Shown here: positions 34,409 to 49,462 of the stretch, in pieces
How the letters are laid out: every line of letters begins with the position of its first letter
Position numbering within the stretch: the stretch's first letter is position 1
Assembly: GCA_028583405.1 (NCBI GenBank)
Contig: CM053257.1
Coordinates: 30,611,293-30,675,292, forward strand
Origin: Pogonophryne albipinna
Lineage: Eukaryota > Chordata > Actinopteri > Perciformes > Artedidraconidae
DNA: 64,000 nucleotides
Reading direction: 5' to 3'
Translations under genes and position numbers: made by a program
Notes under the pieces: generated by a model
The model's input: the letters and a program-made list of their open reading frames with translations, nothing else
Databases searched by the model: none
What the model was told of the DNA's origin: nothing

Positions 34409-37400
34409 CGGATGATTGTTGGGAACAGTTCTCCAGAGTAAAGATAGCAGCAGTTGAATGAGGCAGCGATGCAACCTTTACCCAGTACAGCCATACACGT
34501 GCGTGCAGTCTGTTTATCTGCACATGGGGTGAGACATTCATCAGAGGACTGTGTTGTTTCTGCAGTATAATATTCAACTTGTATACATGTTTTCAACCAT
34601 ACCATAAGGTATCAGCAGGTTGATCAAAACAGTGGTTCCAGCGATGATGAGAGCCCCACTTTGTGATGTGCGCCGTCCAATATAAGTCATAGATACGACC
34701 ATGACGACTTTAGCAGGGATGTCGACAGCTCCGAAGATCACTTGGATCAAGTAGATGTCTACCCCAAACTTCTGCAGATCCATCGCAAGACCGTAGTAAG
34801 TAAAGCTTGTGGATAACCTAGGTTTGTTTTAAAAATAAACCATGAATAGTGTCAATGCAATTACATATTGTTCCTGAAAAACTGAGATTTTTACAAGAAG
34901 GAACATGTACCAGACAGCACTGAGGCAGATCGTCATTCTCCTCATTGTAGGTGTGCGGAACAGATCCAGGACAGAGTGGGTGCCTTGTGAGCAGGACATC
35001 TCTTTCTTCATGGTTTCCTGCAGCCTCTATGCATACCAACAAAAGATTAATTTATACACAGCAGGGGCGGTTCTAGGGGGGGCCAGGGGGGCAGTGCCCC
35101 CTAACACTGACCTGTGGTCCCCCTGTGGCCCCCCTAACAATTAAAATATTTTTTTTTTTTTTTTTTAAATGTATATTTTCTGGTACTCGGTTTGCCAAAA
35201 ACCGCAGGATTTTGTTGCTGTAATGTGAGATTGTGCAGACACCCTTATGTAAAGTAGAGATGTAACTGTTTATTGCCTTTATTTTTATATAAATATGGTG
35301 TTAGTGCAAACATTGCACTATAACTTAAGCTGAAGCTAACAGTAATACCTATAAGATCTATCTGAAATAAATAAGTGTACTGAAACAAATACCAATAACT
35401 GTATTGCATTGTTTTCTTATGCGCAATTACTTCATACTGTCTAGTTCTCTTTTTCGTCCTGCATTTATTGTGCCCCCCTCAGAAAATAACTGGCCCGCAG
35501 TGGCCCCCCCAGTCAAATTGGTCTAGAACCGCCACTGATACACAGATGGATGGTGCAATAACACCAACACAGCACATTCTCTTACCTTCATGTCGATTTT
35601 CTCTCCCTCTTCCTTCCGTCCATTAAATTTCGCCACACTTTTAAGGTTCTTGATGGCTTGTTCAGGGTTATTACTCATAACTAACCATCTTGAAGATTCA
35701 TGAAACCACCTGTGTGAAATATGTGTTCTGTTAATCGTGCAAATAAACATGCATCTGTGATTCTGTTTTGCTTTGATTTGCATGTCAATACTTGGCATCT
35801 TACCATGCAATGAGGAAGAAGACAAAGAAAGGCAAAGACACAGCCAGGGTTAACCACCTCCAGTCCCGGATGAAGTACGCGATGAGCGCCAGTACAATGT
35901 CCAACTGTGTAGCAGTAACCTGTCGTTGTCCCGACCATTGTTCGCACACTAGTGGGGATCCACTCCACACCTTGATATTAAAGAAAAAAGAGATAGAGGT
36001 ATTTTTTTTAGAATTTAGTACAACTATTATTCTTGAATCATAATGCAAGTTGACTGCTTCCATTTAAGTTGTTTCATGCTGATTGTACCCTATCCAGTTA
36101 GATGTCTTACTGTCACGGTTGGGGTAAATAGGACCCAAAAGCAATACGAACAGGGAAGGCAGGTATGGGGGTTTAAACAAAAGTGTGCTTTATTCAAAAG
36201 CTGATACAAGGGCCAAAAGAGTGGGTGAAGGGGGGCCTGGTGGACGGGTTTGGGCTGATAGCCCGGGGGCACGGCAGAGGACCAGGAGGGGGTCTCGGGC
36301 GGATGGCCCGTGGGCCAGGCAGAGGCAGAGCAGGGGCGAAAGCCGCAGAGGGGAAGCTCAGGAGGCCGGGCAAAAGGACAGGCAGGAAGGTGGCGGCGAG
36401 TCAGCTGGATCGCCGGAGCAGGTGAACTGGGATCGGGATTCGGGAGCACTGGGAGCAGGAGATGGCGAGACCCCGGACGGGACAGGAACCGCTGTCTACG
36501 TGACCCTCGGCGGGACAGGAACCGGTGTCGGCGGGACAGGTGTTCCCGATGGAACAAGGGCTGGTGTCGGCGGGACCCCCAACAGGACAGGACATGGTGT
36601 TGGCAGGATCCCCGGCAGAGAAGGGACTTGAGTCGGCAGAACCGCCAACAGGACATGGGGGGCTGGAGTGGGAGCCGGAACCATGGCTGCTGGAGGTTGG
36701 GCCGGTAGCCTGGCCTTGCGTCTCTTAGAAGCCTTTTGGAGGCTCCGTGGATCTCCCAAGGCCAGGCGAGATCCCACAAAAGGGTCCTCGAAATGAGCAA
36801 TGTTGGGATCTGTGGCAGGACGGGGGCTAGCATGTCTAGGGCTAGCAGGCCGGGAATCAGATTTGACCTCACAATTACAATAAAGTCCTCCACCAACTCG
36901 GGTAATAAGTCCCTTAACCAGGGCCTCAAAGTTACTTCTTTGCGTGCCTAAAACATGATAGACTGCCTCTCCTCTCTACTGGAGGCGTATCGTCAGTCAT
37001 TCCTTAGGTATATTAAATTATAAGTTACCTCATAAAGGTCCCCTGCTGGGTCCAGCTTTGGTCCGGTTGTACTGTCATGGTTGGGGTAAATAGGACCCAA
37101 AAGCAGTACGAACAGGGAAGGCAGGTATGGGGGTTTTAACAAAAGCGAGCTTTATTCGAAAGCTGATACAAAAATACAAGAACTGAAGGAACAGGCGAGG
37201 TAACACAAACAAATAACTAACAAACCCCATCCAGGGGACACAAGGAATGGGAGCAGACAGACTGACGGGAACAGGCACAGGCACAGAACATGGACAAGAT
37301 CAGGTAGGAAATGACGACAACCGAACATGGAGCAAAGGGGAAGACAAGACTAAATACACAGAAAGGTAATCACAGGGCAAGATACAGCTGGGCAGGGGAG

Positions 37401-40400
37401 GCAGAAACACAAGGGCAACAGGTGAACACAATGAGACAATCAGACACAGGCAGGGGCGCCACTAGTGATTTTGGGCCCCATGAAAAGATATCACATTGGG
37501 CCCCACCACCAGGCCCAGGCCACGCCAACCAAGCACAATGCTGTAACCACACCTCCAGAACCCAACCGACTCATTTATGCTTTAAATAACTCTACCTGTA
37601 CAGGCTTGCATCTATCTTGTAGTCCAAAACTAACTGCACAATATTTACTGACACTGAGCGGTGAATAACACTGTGCAGACGTGCAACATTCTGCTGCAGT
37701 AGAATTCACTATTTGATATAACACTAACATTCCTGACAATAGACCTCAATAGTAATCTTTTATGGTGTACATGCCTTTTTAATAGCATTTTTGAATGGAA
37801 CATTCAAAAATCTAAATAAATATAACTGAAATATACATGACCTCTTAAATTAAAATAAAGTGAACATTAACACCAATCTTATCATTTATAAAATGCTAAA
37901 ACAATAAAAATAACATAAGCAGCAGATTTTTTAATTAAATATACATACCAACTACAAAATAAGCGGGTATTAAAGTGTAAACGGACAACAAAACAGAAAT
38001 GGAAGTGAAAAGGCCTGATGGTGGTGCAAAATCAGAGCCTATTACCTGTTCTCAGTCTTTTTCTCATTATGCATCTTGTGTGTAGTGATCCAATATCGTT
38101 ACCATAGCCTTGCCCTTTAACAGTTATTACGAGACCTTGCTCAGCCTTACTCACCAAGAGCCCAGCGCCTAGCCTTCTTACAGGCAAAGTCACTGATCAA
38201 GTCCTTGAAGTCCAGCTTTCTAGACAACTGGCTTTCAATGGACAGCATGGCAAGACTGCAAAGCATTATGGGGGGTCAGGGCTGCGGAGCCTAAAGATGG
38301 ATCTGTTGGTCCTGGCACCAGGGGACGGACAACTGATTTAGTATGAATAGCTGCTAAAAATGTACCTGCATTTATTAAATGTCAGCTAAAAGAGGAGTGC
38401 AATGAAAAACCTCTGAATTTTCTGTGAAGATATTAACAGTACTTAAAGGTGGGGTAGGTAATTTTGGAGAAAACAGCTCGAGTGCACTAGAATTTGAAAA
38501 TACACAACTGGAAAAAATCTGCCACTTCCTCACAGAGCCCCTCCTCCAACACACACGAACGCGCACATGACCAATGAGGGCACGAGATAAGTTTGTGCAC
38601 GAGATGGAAGGCTGACAGGCAGGTAGGCCATCCAGTTACTTTAGCCGGGCCGGCTCAGATGATTGGTCGTGCTTTTTACAGTCCTACGGCTTCCACTGAT
38701 GACATTTTTTTATGGATTTATTGTCAAAGCACTTCAGATATTCATTGCTATCGGAATGTTAAGAGCATCCCATGGAATATAACAAAAAGTGTATCTCGAG
38801 CCGGTTTCTCAAACTTACCTACCCCACCTTTAATGTCAGCAAAACATTACAATTATTATTTACAATGGATTACGCTTAGCTAACAGACTAATTTCCACCA
38901 CTCATAGACCACACCAGAGGTCGCGTTAACCGAATATTTTCCGTCTATGTCGGATTTTTTTTAACAATGACGGACAAATCTGAAAGCAGTACGTCATTTT
39001 GACAGATTAGAACAAACTCGGAACAGCGCCAAAGTTTCCCCGCAGCGAGGCTCCGGTGTTATGCCGTGTTATGCATGCCCTCCAAAAAGGAAATCATACT
39101 GTTTCCAAACCTAACTGTGCCATACAAATCATTGAAATGTCTGTTTTGGCTTTACGCTGTGCACGCTCCCGCGAGGTGCAGCAGCCATGCATAACATGGC
39201 GCATATGAACTGTCCCCCCCCCGTCAGAGTTGTGTAAAGGCCGACGGGTAATTCTGGATTTTGACAGAAGTGTTACGATCCTGTCCGTCAAAATGACGGG
39301 CAGCGAAAAAGTCTAGCGCAACCTCTGGACCACACCCACCTTTTCTTTTGAAAAACTGGGTGACATACTGTCGCCCTTTAGTCCCTCTCTCTTGTCTTTC
39401 TCTCCTTTCTTTTCTTTCTTGAAAGCCTGACTTTGTTAGTCGTTGAGACATCGTACACACCTAAGTACTAGCATCCCTCCTCACATGTCTCTCTGCTAGA
39501 AAGGGCCGGTGCCGCACAGCGTTTGGAGGCAGGACCAAACCACTACATGTAAATAGAGGGGGGTGTTCGATGCTTTGGATAATTAACTTTTGGAAGAAAA
39601 TAAGTTAAATGAATCGTAAGTTTAGTGAGTACATCATCAACATGACGTTATATTAATGTTAATTATTGATGATTGATGAAAGGTTACTTAAACATTTTTT
39701 CTTAATGTTCTAAACATTTTTGGGGCCCCTGTCAGTCACGGGCCCTTAGAATCATCCTAACTTTTCACCCCCTTACGGCGCCCCTGGACACAGGAGGGCA
39801 AACACAGGAAGGAAGACCAGACAAAGGAATTTTAAAATAAAACCGGGAAATGGCAACATAAGTCCAAAACCATGATACTTACCGAGTGAGAAGGTGTTGA
39901 GCAGCACGCCGGACAGAGCCATGCCACAGCCAAAGCGGAACAGGCAGAAGAGCGGGAAGGCAGTGGAGAAAGCAGCACATGTTCCTGACACAGCCATCAG
40001 CAGGTGAGAAATAAGCAAGAGCATGCGTCGACCATATCTAGAGCCAGGTGGGTTAAAGAGTTAATTCAGACTGTATTACATCATATGATTTTAACAAGGC
40101 TGCATGAAGATGTGTTGTGTGGGACCATTTTTAAAGGGGGAAATATGATGCAAATGTTCTGGTTAATTTGTGTATTTTGGGTCAAGTACACTTTTTTTTC
40201 TTAAAGAGACAGGCACTAAAATTGTGTGTTTCTGACAAAGGTGGATGCAGGATTATCTATAAAAGACAGTATACAAAAAAAGTGCCTATCTCTTTAAGAA
40301 AAGAAAGTGTGTTTTTTACATACATGATTGATGTTGCCGAATATCTGACATTAGTAGCACAACTGTAAATCATTAGTGATGAGATCAATGTTACCTGTCT

Positions 40401-40984
40401 GAAAGACCTCCCAAGACAACAGAACCCAGAAGCACACCTCCCATGTAGACCGTCTGTCCCATTTGCTTCAAAGACCGCTGATCACACACCAAATTCCACT
40501 AAAAAATATGGAACAAAATTTAAGGCACAGGACAAGATAACATTTACACATGTGCAAAGAAAAAAAAATGTAGTCCTACGTCAGATATTATTGTGGATTT
40601 CATGTGAGTCATGTTATAGGTCCATCCATCGGAACATCCCTGCAGGTCAACATCCAAACCAGCGTTAGTGTCTCCCTCCTTCCCTGAACTGGAGCTCCTG
40701 TTTTTTGTCAGGAGGTGCCACTGTGGAGCCGCGTAACGCAAGCACCTCTCTGGCTTCCCTGTCTGGTCCAGCGGCACCGTGACCAGCAGCGCTTCCTCTG
40801 CACTCATCTGGGACTGAGACAGGTTTGTGTGCGCGTTGCAGAAGTGAGGGGGAACCAAAGCCACAAAGTTCTGCAGCAGGTTGTGACTGGCCATAAACAT
40901 CACAGGTATGAAGAGAAGGGTCGTCTGCAGGACCTGGAAGCGTCCTGTGCTCCCTACCTGCTCCAAGAGTTCCTCAAACCCCAT
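34409..40984 (-). CDS. slc22a6l: SLC22 copy B, second assembled copy (exons 1-8)
   Basis: Minus-strand exons: 1 40580-40984, 2 40395-40498, 3 39883-40037, 4 35804-35970, 5 35586-35709, 6 34911-35026, 7 34603-34817, 8 34409-34517. They are identical in arrangement to the gene at 8104-17817. Exons 9 and 10 are missing because the contig starts inside intron 8 at the gap. Exon 4 is 167 bp instead of 169: the words AGTATCAATTGTCC of the first copy read AGTACAATGTCC here, a 2-bp loss that breaks the frame. Because the rest is near-identical, this is more likely a sequence error or haplotype difference than a second gene. Confidence 0.7.
35062..35537. mobile_element. Non-autonomous hAT element in intron 5, second copy
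   Basis: Same element as 11891-12368, with CAGGGGCGG and CCGCCACTG ends and the same ATACACAG duplication. It differs by 2 bp, one of them in a poly-T tract. Confidence 0.88.
36111..39877. mobile_element. Composite nested transposon in intron 3, second copy
   Basis: Same structure as 12944-16710. It contains the GC-rich block (about 36177-36727), the nested hAT element at 37451-39786, the TTAA MITE at 38443-38833 and the hAT MITE at 38915-39327. The identical nesting and identical target duplications at a fixed offset of 23167 bp are strong evidence that both copies descend from one locus. Confidence 0.65.
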
Positions 40985-43670
40985 AGTGGTGTACTACAAA
41001 AACTCCACAAGTTAACTTTATGTTAATGACAGCAGATCCTGTTGTTGATAGGTTCCTTTGGAAAACATAAAAGTAAATAGTAAGTTGTTCTAGCATCTGT
41101 GAAAAATACCAAACATAAAGTGCAAGTATAAAGTATAATTTTTAAATGTTTGGATAATTTGAAATTCAAAAAGACTTACCTCCTGAATAATCTTTTCTCA
41201 AAACATAAATATTAACAATAAGAATGCTGGCCTACAAAAAATTGCATTCTTTAAAACCACTACTACATGATGCAGTCAATTTAAATTAGAATTCTTAGAA
41301 AGTGTTCCTAAAAGGATGTCCTTAAAAACGAGGCCCAAAGAATCAAAAAGATGTAATAAAGGGTCGCTGTTCGTGCAGTCTGTTAAATCGGCTCTTAAAT
41401 TCCAACAGCTTTTCAGAACTTTGGATTATAAGTGCAATGTAACCTCTTGAGGTATTAGCCACTCGTTCAGGAAACACTGAGGCAGAATGTGGAGTCCTTG
41501 CTGTGCAGGGACAATGTCCAGATGAAGGGTTTCAGTGCAAGGGAGCTCCAACCAAAGGTGGGCTCATAAATATGCTCAGCTGTTTTCACCTTTCGCACTG
41601 AGACCTTTTCCCTGCCCTTTATTGGTTACCTAACATGAATGACTAATGAATAATGTGTGTGAATGTGAGGTCAAACAAAATGATTTGGTTTCATTAGTAA
41701 CTTCTTTGTCAGTTTCTTTAACTTTTTCTATAATTGTTTGCATGTTGTCTTGTTTATAAATCTACATTATTTGTTCACTGGTTCAAAGGAAACACCACAG
41801 TCAGACATTTGCAAGTAGGTCAAGTGAATACTAAATGTAAATGTTTGATAAAAATTACAGCTGTGTTTATTTGGAGTCGGTTGACAGTTCAACTGAACTG
41901 CAGCCTGATAAAAATTAAAGGTCAATCAATAGTTGAAAAATACTCCACTTTAAAACTCGGTTCAATATTTTTGTGTCATAAATAGGAGATATTAAAGTAC
42001 CGAACTTATTGTCATTTTAAATATATATCATTGCATTTTAAATTGTCGAATCATTTACTTAACTATTCCATCCTGACAAGCAGCAGTTTATTGACTGCTG
42101 TATTTTTAGATCTCTTTTTACAATTTTAAATCAGTTTTAGCCTAAATGGATATTTCTCTTTGGCAGAGACAATGGAAATATATACTCACTTCTGGACTGA
42201 GTCTGTCCTCGGAGAGAGCCGTGTTAAATCCAGAGCACAAAACGTTAAAGTAAAAGTCCAAATTGTTGTTTGTGATTCTTTTTTTGTTGCAAAGTGTGAC
42301 AGAGTGCAGGCTTTCTCATAGCACTTATCATAGTTATTCAGCATAAAACACAAATGATTTCCGTACTTTACGTTGTCTTTTTAGAAGTGGAAAAAACTGC
42401 CCATTGAATTTGCCGTCATGCACTGATTGACAGTCAAAATGGATTCAGTTTGTCCATTCAAAGACATGTTCAAACCGTCTGTGAGACTCAAAATATTAAT
42501 ATTAAAGAATAGGTGACATTTCAATCGTAAGGCTTTACAGAGGGTGTTGAAAACTGCACAGAACATCACCAGGACAGAGCTGAGTACCTTTACTCCCAGC
42601 GACTCAGGAAGAAATCCCTCAGGATTATAAAAGACCCCATCACCCCAGCCACAAACTGTTCTGTCTGCTGCCGTCTGGCAGGCGTCACCGCAGCATCCAG
42701 ACTAAAACCACCAGACTCAGAGACAGTTTCATCCCACATGCAATAAGACTGCTAAACAACTAACTTGCAAATAGACTCTTATTGCACTATTTCACTTTTT
42801 TAAACAATTTTTCTTTTTGTATTTACCATTTACTATTTACTTGCACTATATTTTTCATTTTATCTGTGTTATTGTGTTGCACTGTAGAAGCCTGTGACAC
42901 AAGATTGTCATCGACATAACTACACTGTAGCTACCCAGCTAGCGGGGAACGTTCTCACAACTTTAGCTAATGTTACCTATTGGTTCTAATAAGGTTTTAA
43001 AGAAACGTTTTAATCTGATGTTCAAAGAACCTTTTTAGGATGTTTATTTTTTTCAAATAATGTTCCTAGCAGGGTTAAGGTTAACTAAGACATAACGTTT
43101 TAACTGCAACATTCAGAGGGTTTTTTGAGGATGTTATTGAGGCCTGAGATGACAGAAAGTTTATTTATAAAGCGTTCCCTCAATGTTACATGATAACAAA
43201 TAATTGTATCAGACAGTGCCCATTTAAAAGTAGCCTGGATAAAGAAGTGTGCAAAGTATTTCAGTTCAACAGAGCAAAGGGAATGAAAAGACTTAAATGT
43301 GTAGGTGCTGATTTTATTGAAAATATAGTTTTGTTTTCAAATACAAGATTGCAAATAATAAGAAGTTATACAAATACCAGTAAAAGCAAAGCACCTGTAG
43401 AAGGCTAATTTTCTAAAATATAAAACATGATTGATGCAAATCCAGACTAAAATCCTCCTATAACACAAACAAACACAGAGGTCTAATTGTTCACAGCTAT
43501 TAATTTCATTGTATTGACCTGTCTTATTGCAACTCCACCTGTCTAGCAGACATACAACATAATAAGTTTTATATTGAAATCAAACTAATAAACAGGCCGG
43601 AGAAAAAGTAGTAACCAAGATATGTTCATTGACATGTGAGGAAAACCTCAGGAGCAGAATCCATATGCCC
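40985..43670. other. Intergenic DNA between SLC22 copies B and C, second copy
   Basis: Repeats 17818-20505, including the Rex/CR1-like LINE 3' end at about 42545-42905. No additional feature was seen. Confidence 0.5.
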
Positions 43671-45968
43671 TCAGGCCGTCTGCTTTAGGAGATCCGCCTG
43701 GGTGTCTTGCAGGATTATCGCTTCCTTTCGTGATGCTTTGGAGCTTCTCCCAGTTCCCCTGTGGTCAAAATAGAAAATTAAAATATTGATGAATCTGTCT
43801 CTGTCTCTCTCTTAATGTCTAAAATGCTTTTGACTAAAAATGTATGTTTTTAGATTTGCAGAGATGTAAGGAAAGGAGCAGATCCTGTCCCTCCTGATCT
43901 TACCTGTCCTCCACATCTTGTATTGTGTCGGGGAGGGGTGAGCCAAGTGTTTCTGGAAGAAATATGGCAGCAATTCCACTGAGGATCGGAATGCCGCCAT
44001 TGATCAAACCCGGGAGCCAAGGTAGATAGTCGGCCGTGAGAAGCACCATCGGGGCCACCATGGCTCCCAACAGAGACATCATGGATACCCAGCCCATGCC
44101 ATTCTGACTGAGAGGGAGAAAGAACCATCATTGCTCTAACATTAAAGCGATGCTTTTCCTGTAAATCAGTGATTAGGGGGCAGGTGATAAAGAACAATGT
44201 ATATGAGTACTGTTATTGATTTTATTTATTTTTTGTAAGAAAGATATTACAATTTAGATCAGAGGCTCCTATTTGAGGACACTACTAAAACAGCTGAAGG
44301 TGTACAAGAAGTACATCATTGTCTATGAAAGTTCAAAGTTCATGTGTTTTTTTAACAGATCAACCTCGTAAATACAGTCCATATATATATACAGCACTGA
44401 TTGGGACAAGGGTTTTTAGTAACTATTTAACTGATTAGAAAAAATATGCATATACTATGTTTGTTTTGTTGGTGACACAGTGTGCAGATGATAAGCAAAG
44501 ACACATATTCAGCATGACTTCTGCCAGGAAATCTTCTTCCAACAAAACACAACAGCAAATAATGCCCAGGAATCAGGAAATAGACTGACCATTATGAAAA
44601 TAAACCAAAAGCCCTAAGAAGTTTCTAAAACTTGTTGAATCCATAGCGTGAAAAATGTGTTTAAGTGATTTGTGGGTTTTAAAGGGCTTTCAGTGGTCGT
44701 TTCTCAATGTCGAGTAAACCTACTGCAGAGCCACTATTTCAAGTACTACGTCATCGAGTGGCGCCGAAGTACTGTTTAAATGCATGTAAAATGCCCAGCA
44801 TTCGGCGCCACTCGATGACGTAGTATACTTGAAATAGGCTCTGCAGCAGGTATACTTGTTTCTGCCTCAACAGTTAGTGGTGGCATGACTTCAATTTCCC
44901 CACCACTAAGATAAAGGCAGACTTATGTACAGTGTAAAGAGCTGAGAAGTAGTAGTAGATTTACCCAATTGTTAGCAACCGCCTTTGTTAAGACACGTAA
45001 AAAGCTCCAAAAGTGGGAGAACTAGAACTAATCATGAAAATCTCATAAGGAGAGACCTTTGTTCAGGCCATTAACCAGAAGCCCGTGCAAAAAAGAATTG
45101 ACTTCAAGAAGAGGGAAATGGAAGTGGGAAAATGCTAACTTGTTTCAAGCCTAAAGACGTCTGAAGCATTGTCCACAGCAAGTAGAAAAACTCTCATATG
45201 CCCTTTTGAAAAAGTCAGGATGTAGATCCTCCGATAAATAAAACGAACTGAACTTAAAGAGCTGAACTTAAAGAGGTTTATGCTTTTGGGGGTTTTGCAT
45301 ATAGTGGGTGATATTGGTTTGTGTGCATGTAAATGGTCTACAAAAGGCTAAAATCCCAAAGTTCCCATAATGATATCACTAAGTAACACGTGCGCTTCAA
45401 CACATTGTACATGATAGGTTAAGGGGCGGGACATCCCTTGGCAGTTGAATTATCACAACAGAGCCGGCCAGCTTACCAAAAAGAGCAGACTGGGCTCTGG
45501 TTTCAGACAGAGGGTGAAAAGAGGTTCTGCAGCACAGGCAGTATGAGAAAAAGAATGAGCTCTCTGAACATTAAAGTAAGTTAACACCTAAAGCTAGCAG
45601 AAAAAGGGCCCCTTTAAACCCTAAATAAAACAATAAGAGACAACATTTTCTAAATCTTCTTGCTAAATGGACACCTGTAAATAACAATTACCGGATGATT
45701 GTTGGGAACAGTTCTCCAGAGTAAAGATAGCAGCAGTTGAATGAGGCAGCGAGGCAACCTTTACCCAATACAGCCATACACGTGCGTGCAGTCTGTTTAT
45801 CTGCACATGGAGTGAGACATTCATCAGAGGACTGTGTTGTTTCTGCAGTATAATATTCAACTTGTATACATGTTTTCAACCATACCATAAGGTATCAGCA
45901 GGTTGATCAAAACAGTGATTCCAGCGATGATGAGAGCCCCACATTGTGATATGCGCCGTCCAATATAA
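43671..45968 (-). pseudogene. SLC22 copy C fragment, second assembled copy
   Basis: Exons 10 (43671-43758), 9 (43904-44107), 8 (45692-45800) and the 3' part of 7 (45886-45968) repeat those at 20506-22803. They break at the same base next to the same transposon terminus. The foldback repeat of intron 8 recurs at 44719-44850. Confidence 0.85.
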
Positions 45969-47498
45969 CAGGTTGCCAACTTTGGGTACCTGGCTGGAGT
46001 GAGATTTTGATATCATGGGTTTAATTACACATATGCGCACAAAATGACTGCTATCGTGTCAGCAGCGGGACCTTAGCAGGATATATACAATATATACAAA
46101 TACACAATATTGGACACAGACTATAAAGGGCACACAGTTTCATTCACTAATGAAAGTCAAACACATGTTTGTTTCCACTGTTTTATTGTGTGCCTGTTGC
46201 GATAACCAATTAATTGACTTATCGTACGATAAATAAAAATGAACTCGATAAATTGCCATTTACATGAGGATGTGACTAGCAGTTTGAAATGATGTACTTG
46301 AATTATTATTATATATTATCATTATGTCAGTGGTCTAAAATGGTCATACAACGGTGCAGACAATATTATCGTTTATCGCAATAATTTCCTGGAAAATGTA
46401 TCCAACAAAATTAATTATCGTGAGAGGCCTATACATGAAACACACACACACAAACAAATCTACAGACTTACTCCAAACTGCCAAACATATTAATTAACAC
46501 ACTCTCACTCTCATACACTCTCTGACTCTATTTTGGCCTATTAGAACAATAAGCAGCAGACTTTTACTTGTTATCATTTCTACTGGATCTTAGATCTGCG
46601 CATGCGCAATACGGGTCGGCAGTTGCCAGAGAGTATTTGTGTTGGGTAATCTATGGTAGGGCTAACCCATACAGCGGTGGGGCTCAAGTCAGTATTTGCA
46701 TTGTAATTACATACACGCCCCCCTTGACAGTGAAAGGCCACGCGTGAGGTTTAGATTATTTCCGTCTCAATCCAAATTGAACTGTATGAAATAAAAAGGC
46801 ACATTTGTCTTTTAGTAAAGAAAAAGGGCGACCTGGAGCCAATCCTGCAATTTCCCCATAGGTGAAAGAGTTGACATGCTGAAAGCCCAACCCCTGCAGG
46901 GGGGTCTGGGGGGATTCTTTTTTTTTTGAAATACTAACATAAAATACACATTCTGGTACTCTCTTGAGAAGAAAAATAAATAAATCTATTACGACACGAC
47001 ATATTTAAAAAAATGAATGCCATTTTAGTTTTTTGTTACTTTGTTCTGAAAGCTGAACCTGCTGCTCCTCACAGAGAGAAGAGGCTGTGTGAATTACTTT
47101 ACATTGTGGATAGCCCCCATTGTTCTGTGTGTCAAAATGAAAGACAGCCCACACACCTATCAATCATCAAACCGTGGGGTCTTATTTCATTACGTGTTGA
47201 TTTCTATCAACACATAATGTTGTATCGATGTATATAGAGATGTACTACAGCAAAAGTATTCTCCGTCGGGACTTCCTGCAACAACACCACGCCGTTATCT
47301 TGATTCTGATTGGCCAGAAGACATTATCAAAGATGTTCTATTGAGAAGACGATCACTACCTGACAAAAGTTTTCAAAACCGTTTCTAGTCTTCGGTATTC
47401 TTGTTTTTGGCGTGAGAATAGTTTGGGCAGCGTGAGAGCGTGAGATTGAGAGTGAAAGAGTGTGTCACACGCCAGATGCGTGAGAGTTGGCAACCCTG
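45969..47498. mobile_element. hAT-like element next to SLC22 copy C, second copy
   Basis: Same element as 22804-24334. Its first bases read CAGGTTGCCAAC, one G fewer than the first copy. Confidence 0.68.
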
Positions 47499-49462
47499 CG
47501 TAAACACAGCCTAGCTATCAATTGGATCAAATATAAAAGTCAGCCGAATTAGTGTTGATACTGCAAGGAGACGTATTGTGTGAAAAGAAATGTAAGATGT
47601 TGTTTAATTGCTTATATATTTATGATCCACGTCACGTTTTCAGTTTGGGCGGCAGTTCTTCCTGCTTGTCTAGAAGTCTTCTCAGCAGGGCTCTATAATT
47701 AGAGAACTACGGCAGATATGTAATACTTAATGCAGCCGAACCATGTATTACAATGCCGTTATATGATGACTTTCAAAGAGAAAAGCAAGCACAGTCGGAA
47801 TAAAGTTTTATTTTGTTTTTAAAAAACGTTTTCAGATTACACATCACATAAACCCCAAATCCCAGCATGCATTGCGGCTAAACCATCCAATCATCGAGCT
47901 GAGGATCTTGCCTACGTCAGTTTCCGGTTTCATTTATCACCGATGTATTTTGTTATACACACATTCCTTCACATTTACATTTTAATTTGCATTAAAGTAT
48001 TTCGTGAGGCCTTCTAACATGTTTTAAAATATAACTACGGTTGTAGTTGAAGAGTTTGTAAATTAACATGAACCGAAGCTGTTGCCTGGCAACTCAATCG
48101 CACAACGTCACGTCCGTTATTAATACATTAATGTAGCCTTCGTTTCTGCTAAAAGAGGTGTCGACCAGCTGGGGCAACAAGAAAATTGGCGTAATCGAGT
48201 GTGACTATTAAAAAATAAATCATTATTATATTAATATTGACAATAACAACCGACCGTCGGGGTAGCATTTGCTTGGCATTTCCGGTTATTTCTCCACTGG
48301 TTAACATGGGTTAACAATACCGTGTAACTGTCACGTTTGAAGGGACGACATCGTGACATCTTCACGTCTCCCAGCATGGTAAATCGTCACATGTTCACGT
48401 CTTGACGTGATATCGGGTTAGTTCTGTCAGTGAGAGTGGTGTTTAGTATACAGCAGCCTGTGACTGCCAATAATAGTTGAAATGTCTTCCTTACAATTGT
48501 AAGCAGTTATGAAATACCTGTTTGTGAAAGGTTATTTGTATTTTGTATTGTTCATATAGAAACCACACCACTGCTTTCTGCTCACTGGTGAGTTAGCCTA
48601 TGAATGAGTGTGAAGCACATCAGGCTGGCAGTTGTATGGGCATTGCACTATGGTAGTTGTTATTTGCACATTGTTAATCATGGGCAATGCATCCTTAAAT
48701 TGTTTAACTGTGAGGTGTTATACAATTGTACTGTACTCTGGAGAGTTGTTTAAGGTAAAGCACCACCTTGCAGGATAATCATGATTACTTCCAGCATCGA
48801 TTCAAGTAATTCTGTCTTATTTTTGTGTAAAATACTTTCATTTTATTTTGCGCCCTTGATGACTCTGCATAATGCCAGTTGCTCATGGATTAGTACCCCG
48901 AAGAATGACTGATAGAGTTTAGCACTGAATTTAAAAGCACAGGGTTAGGGTTAGGGATCGAAGTCCGTTCATCAGGGTAAGAAGAGACTCATGATATCAG
49001 AGATCTCGCTGCACTGAGATGTCATTGTGTATCTATGCATATGTCATAACAACAGATGTATGAGCTTAATCCAGCCCAGAAACAATTGTAGTCATTTTCC
49101 TAATGCAGATATTTGTATGAATGTCAAAGACATTTAACAGCAATTTCATAATTTAAATGACTGATATTTTTCATGAAATAAATATTACATATATTCACTT
49201 TATCTAATTTAACAAGAGCTTATATCTGCATCATTGTTTGAGATAATAGGCAGCCTAACACATGTTAGCAAAAATAATAAATACTTTTTAAAGCATCATT
49301 GACTGCTCTTTATTCTGCAATATGAAATTAGTAGATTTTGAAAGGGCAACTCTGTTTGCACCTAGAGGTGATACGACTGTATATTTTAAATGTACATTTG
49401 ATAGCCTTATTACAACTGACTTACTAATTAATGATGAATTACTTTGACCCTCCCTTTCACAG
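47499..49462. other. Noncoding DNA left of the Ca2+ ATPase fragment, second copy
   Basis: Repeats 24335-26301. From about 48.3 kb it lacks many single bases present in the first copy, or the first copy has gained them. No exon was recognised. Confidence 0.45.
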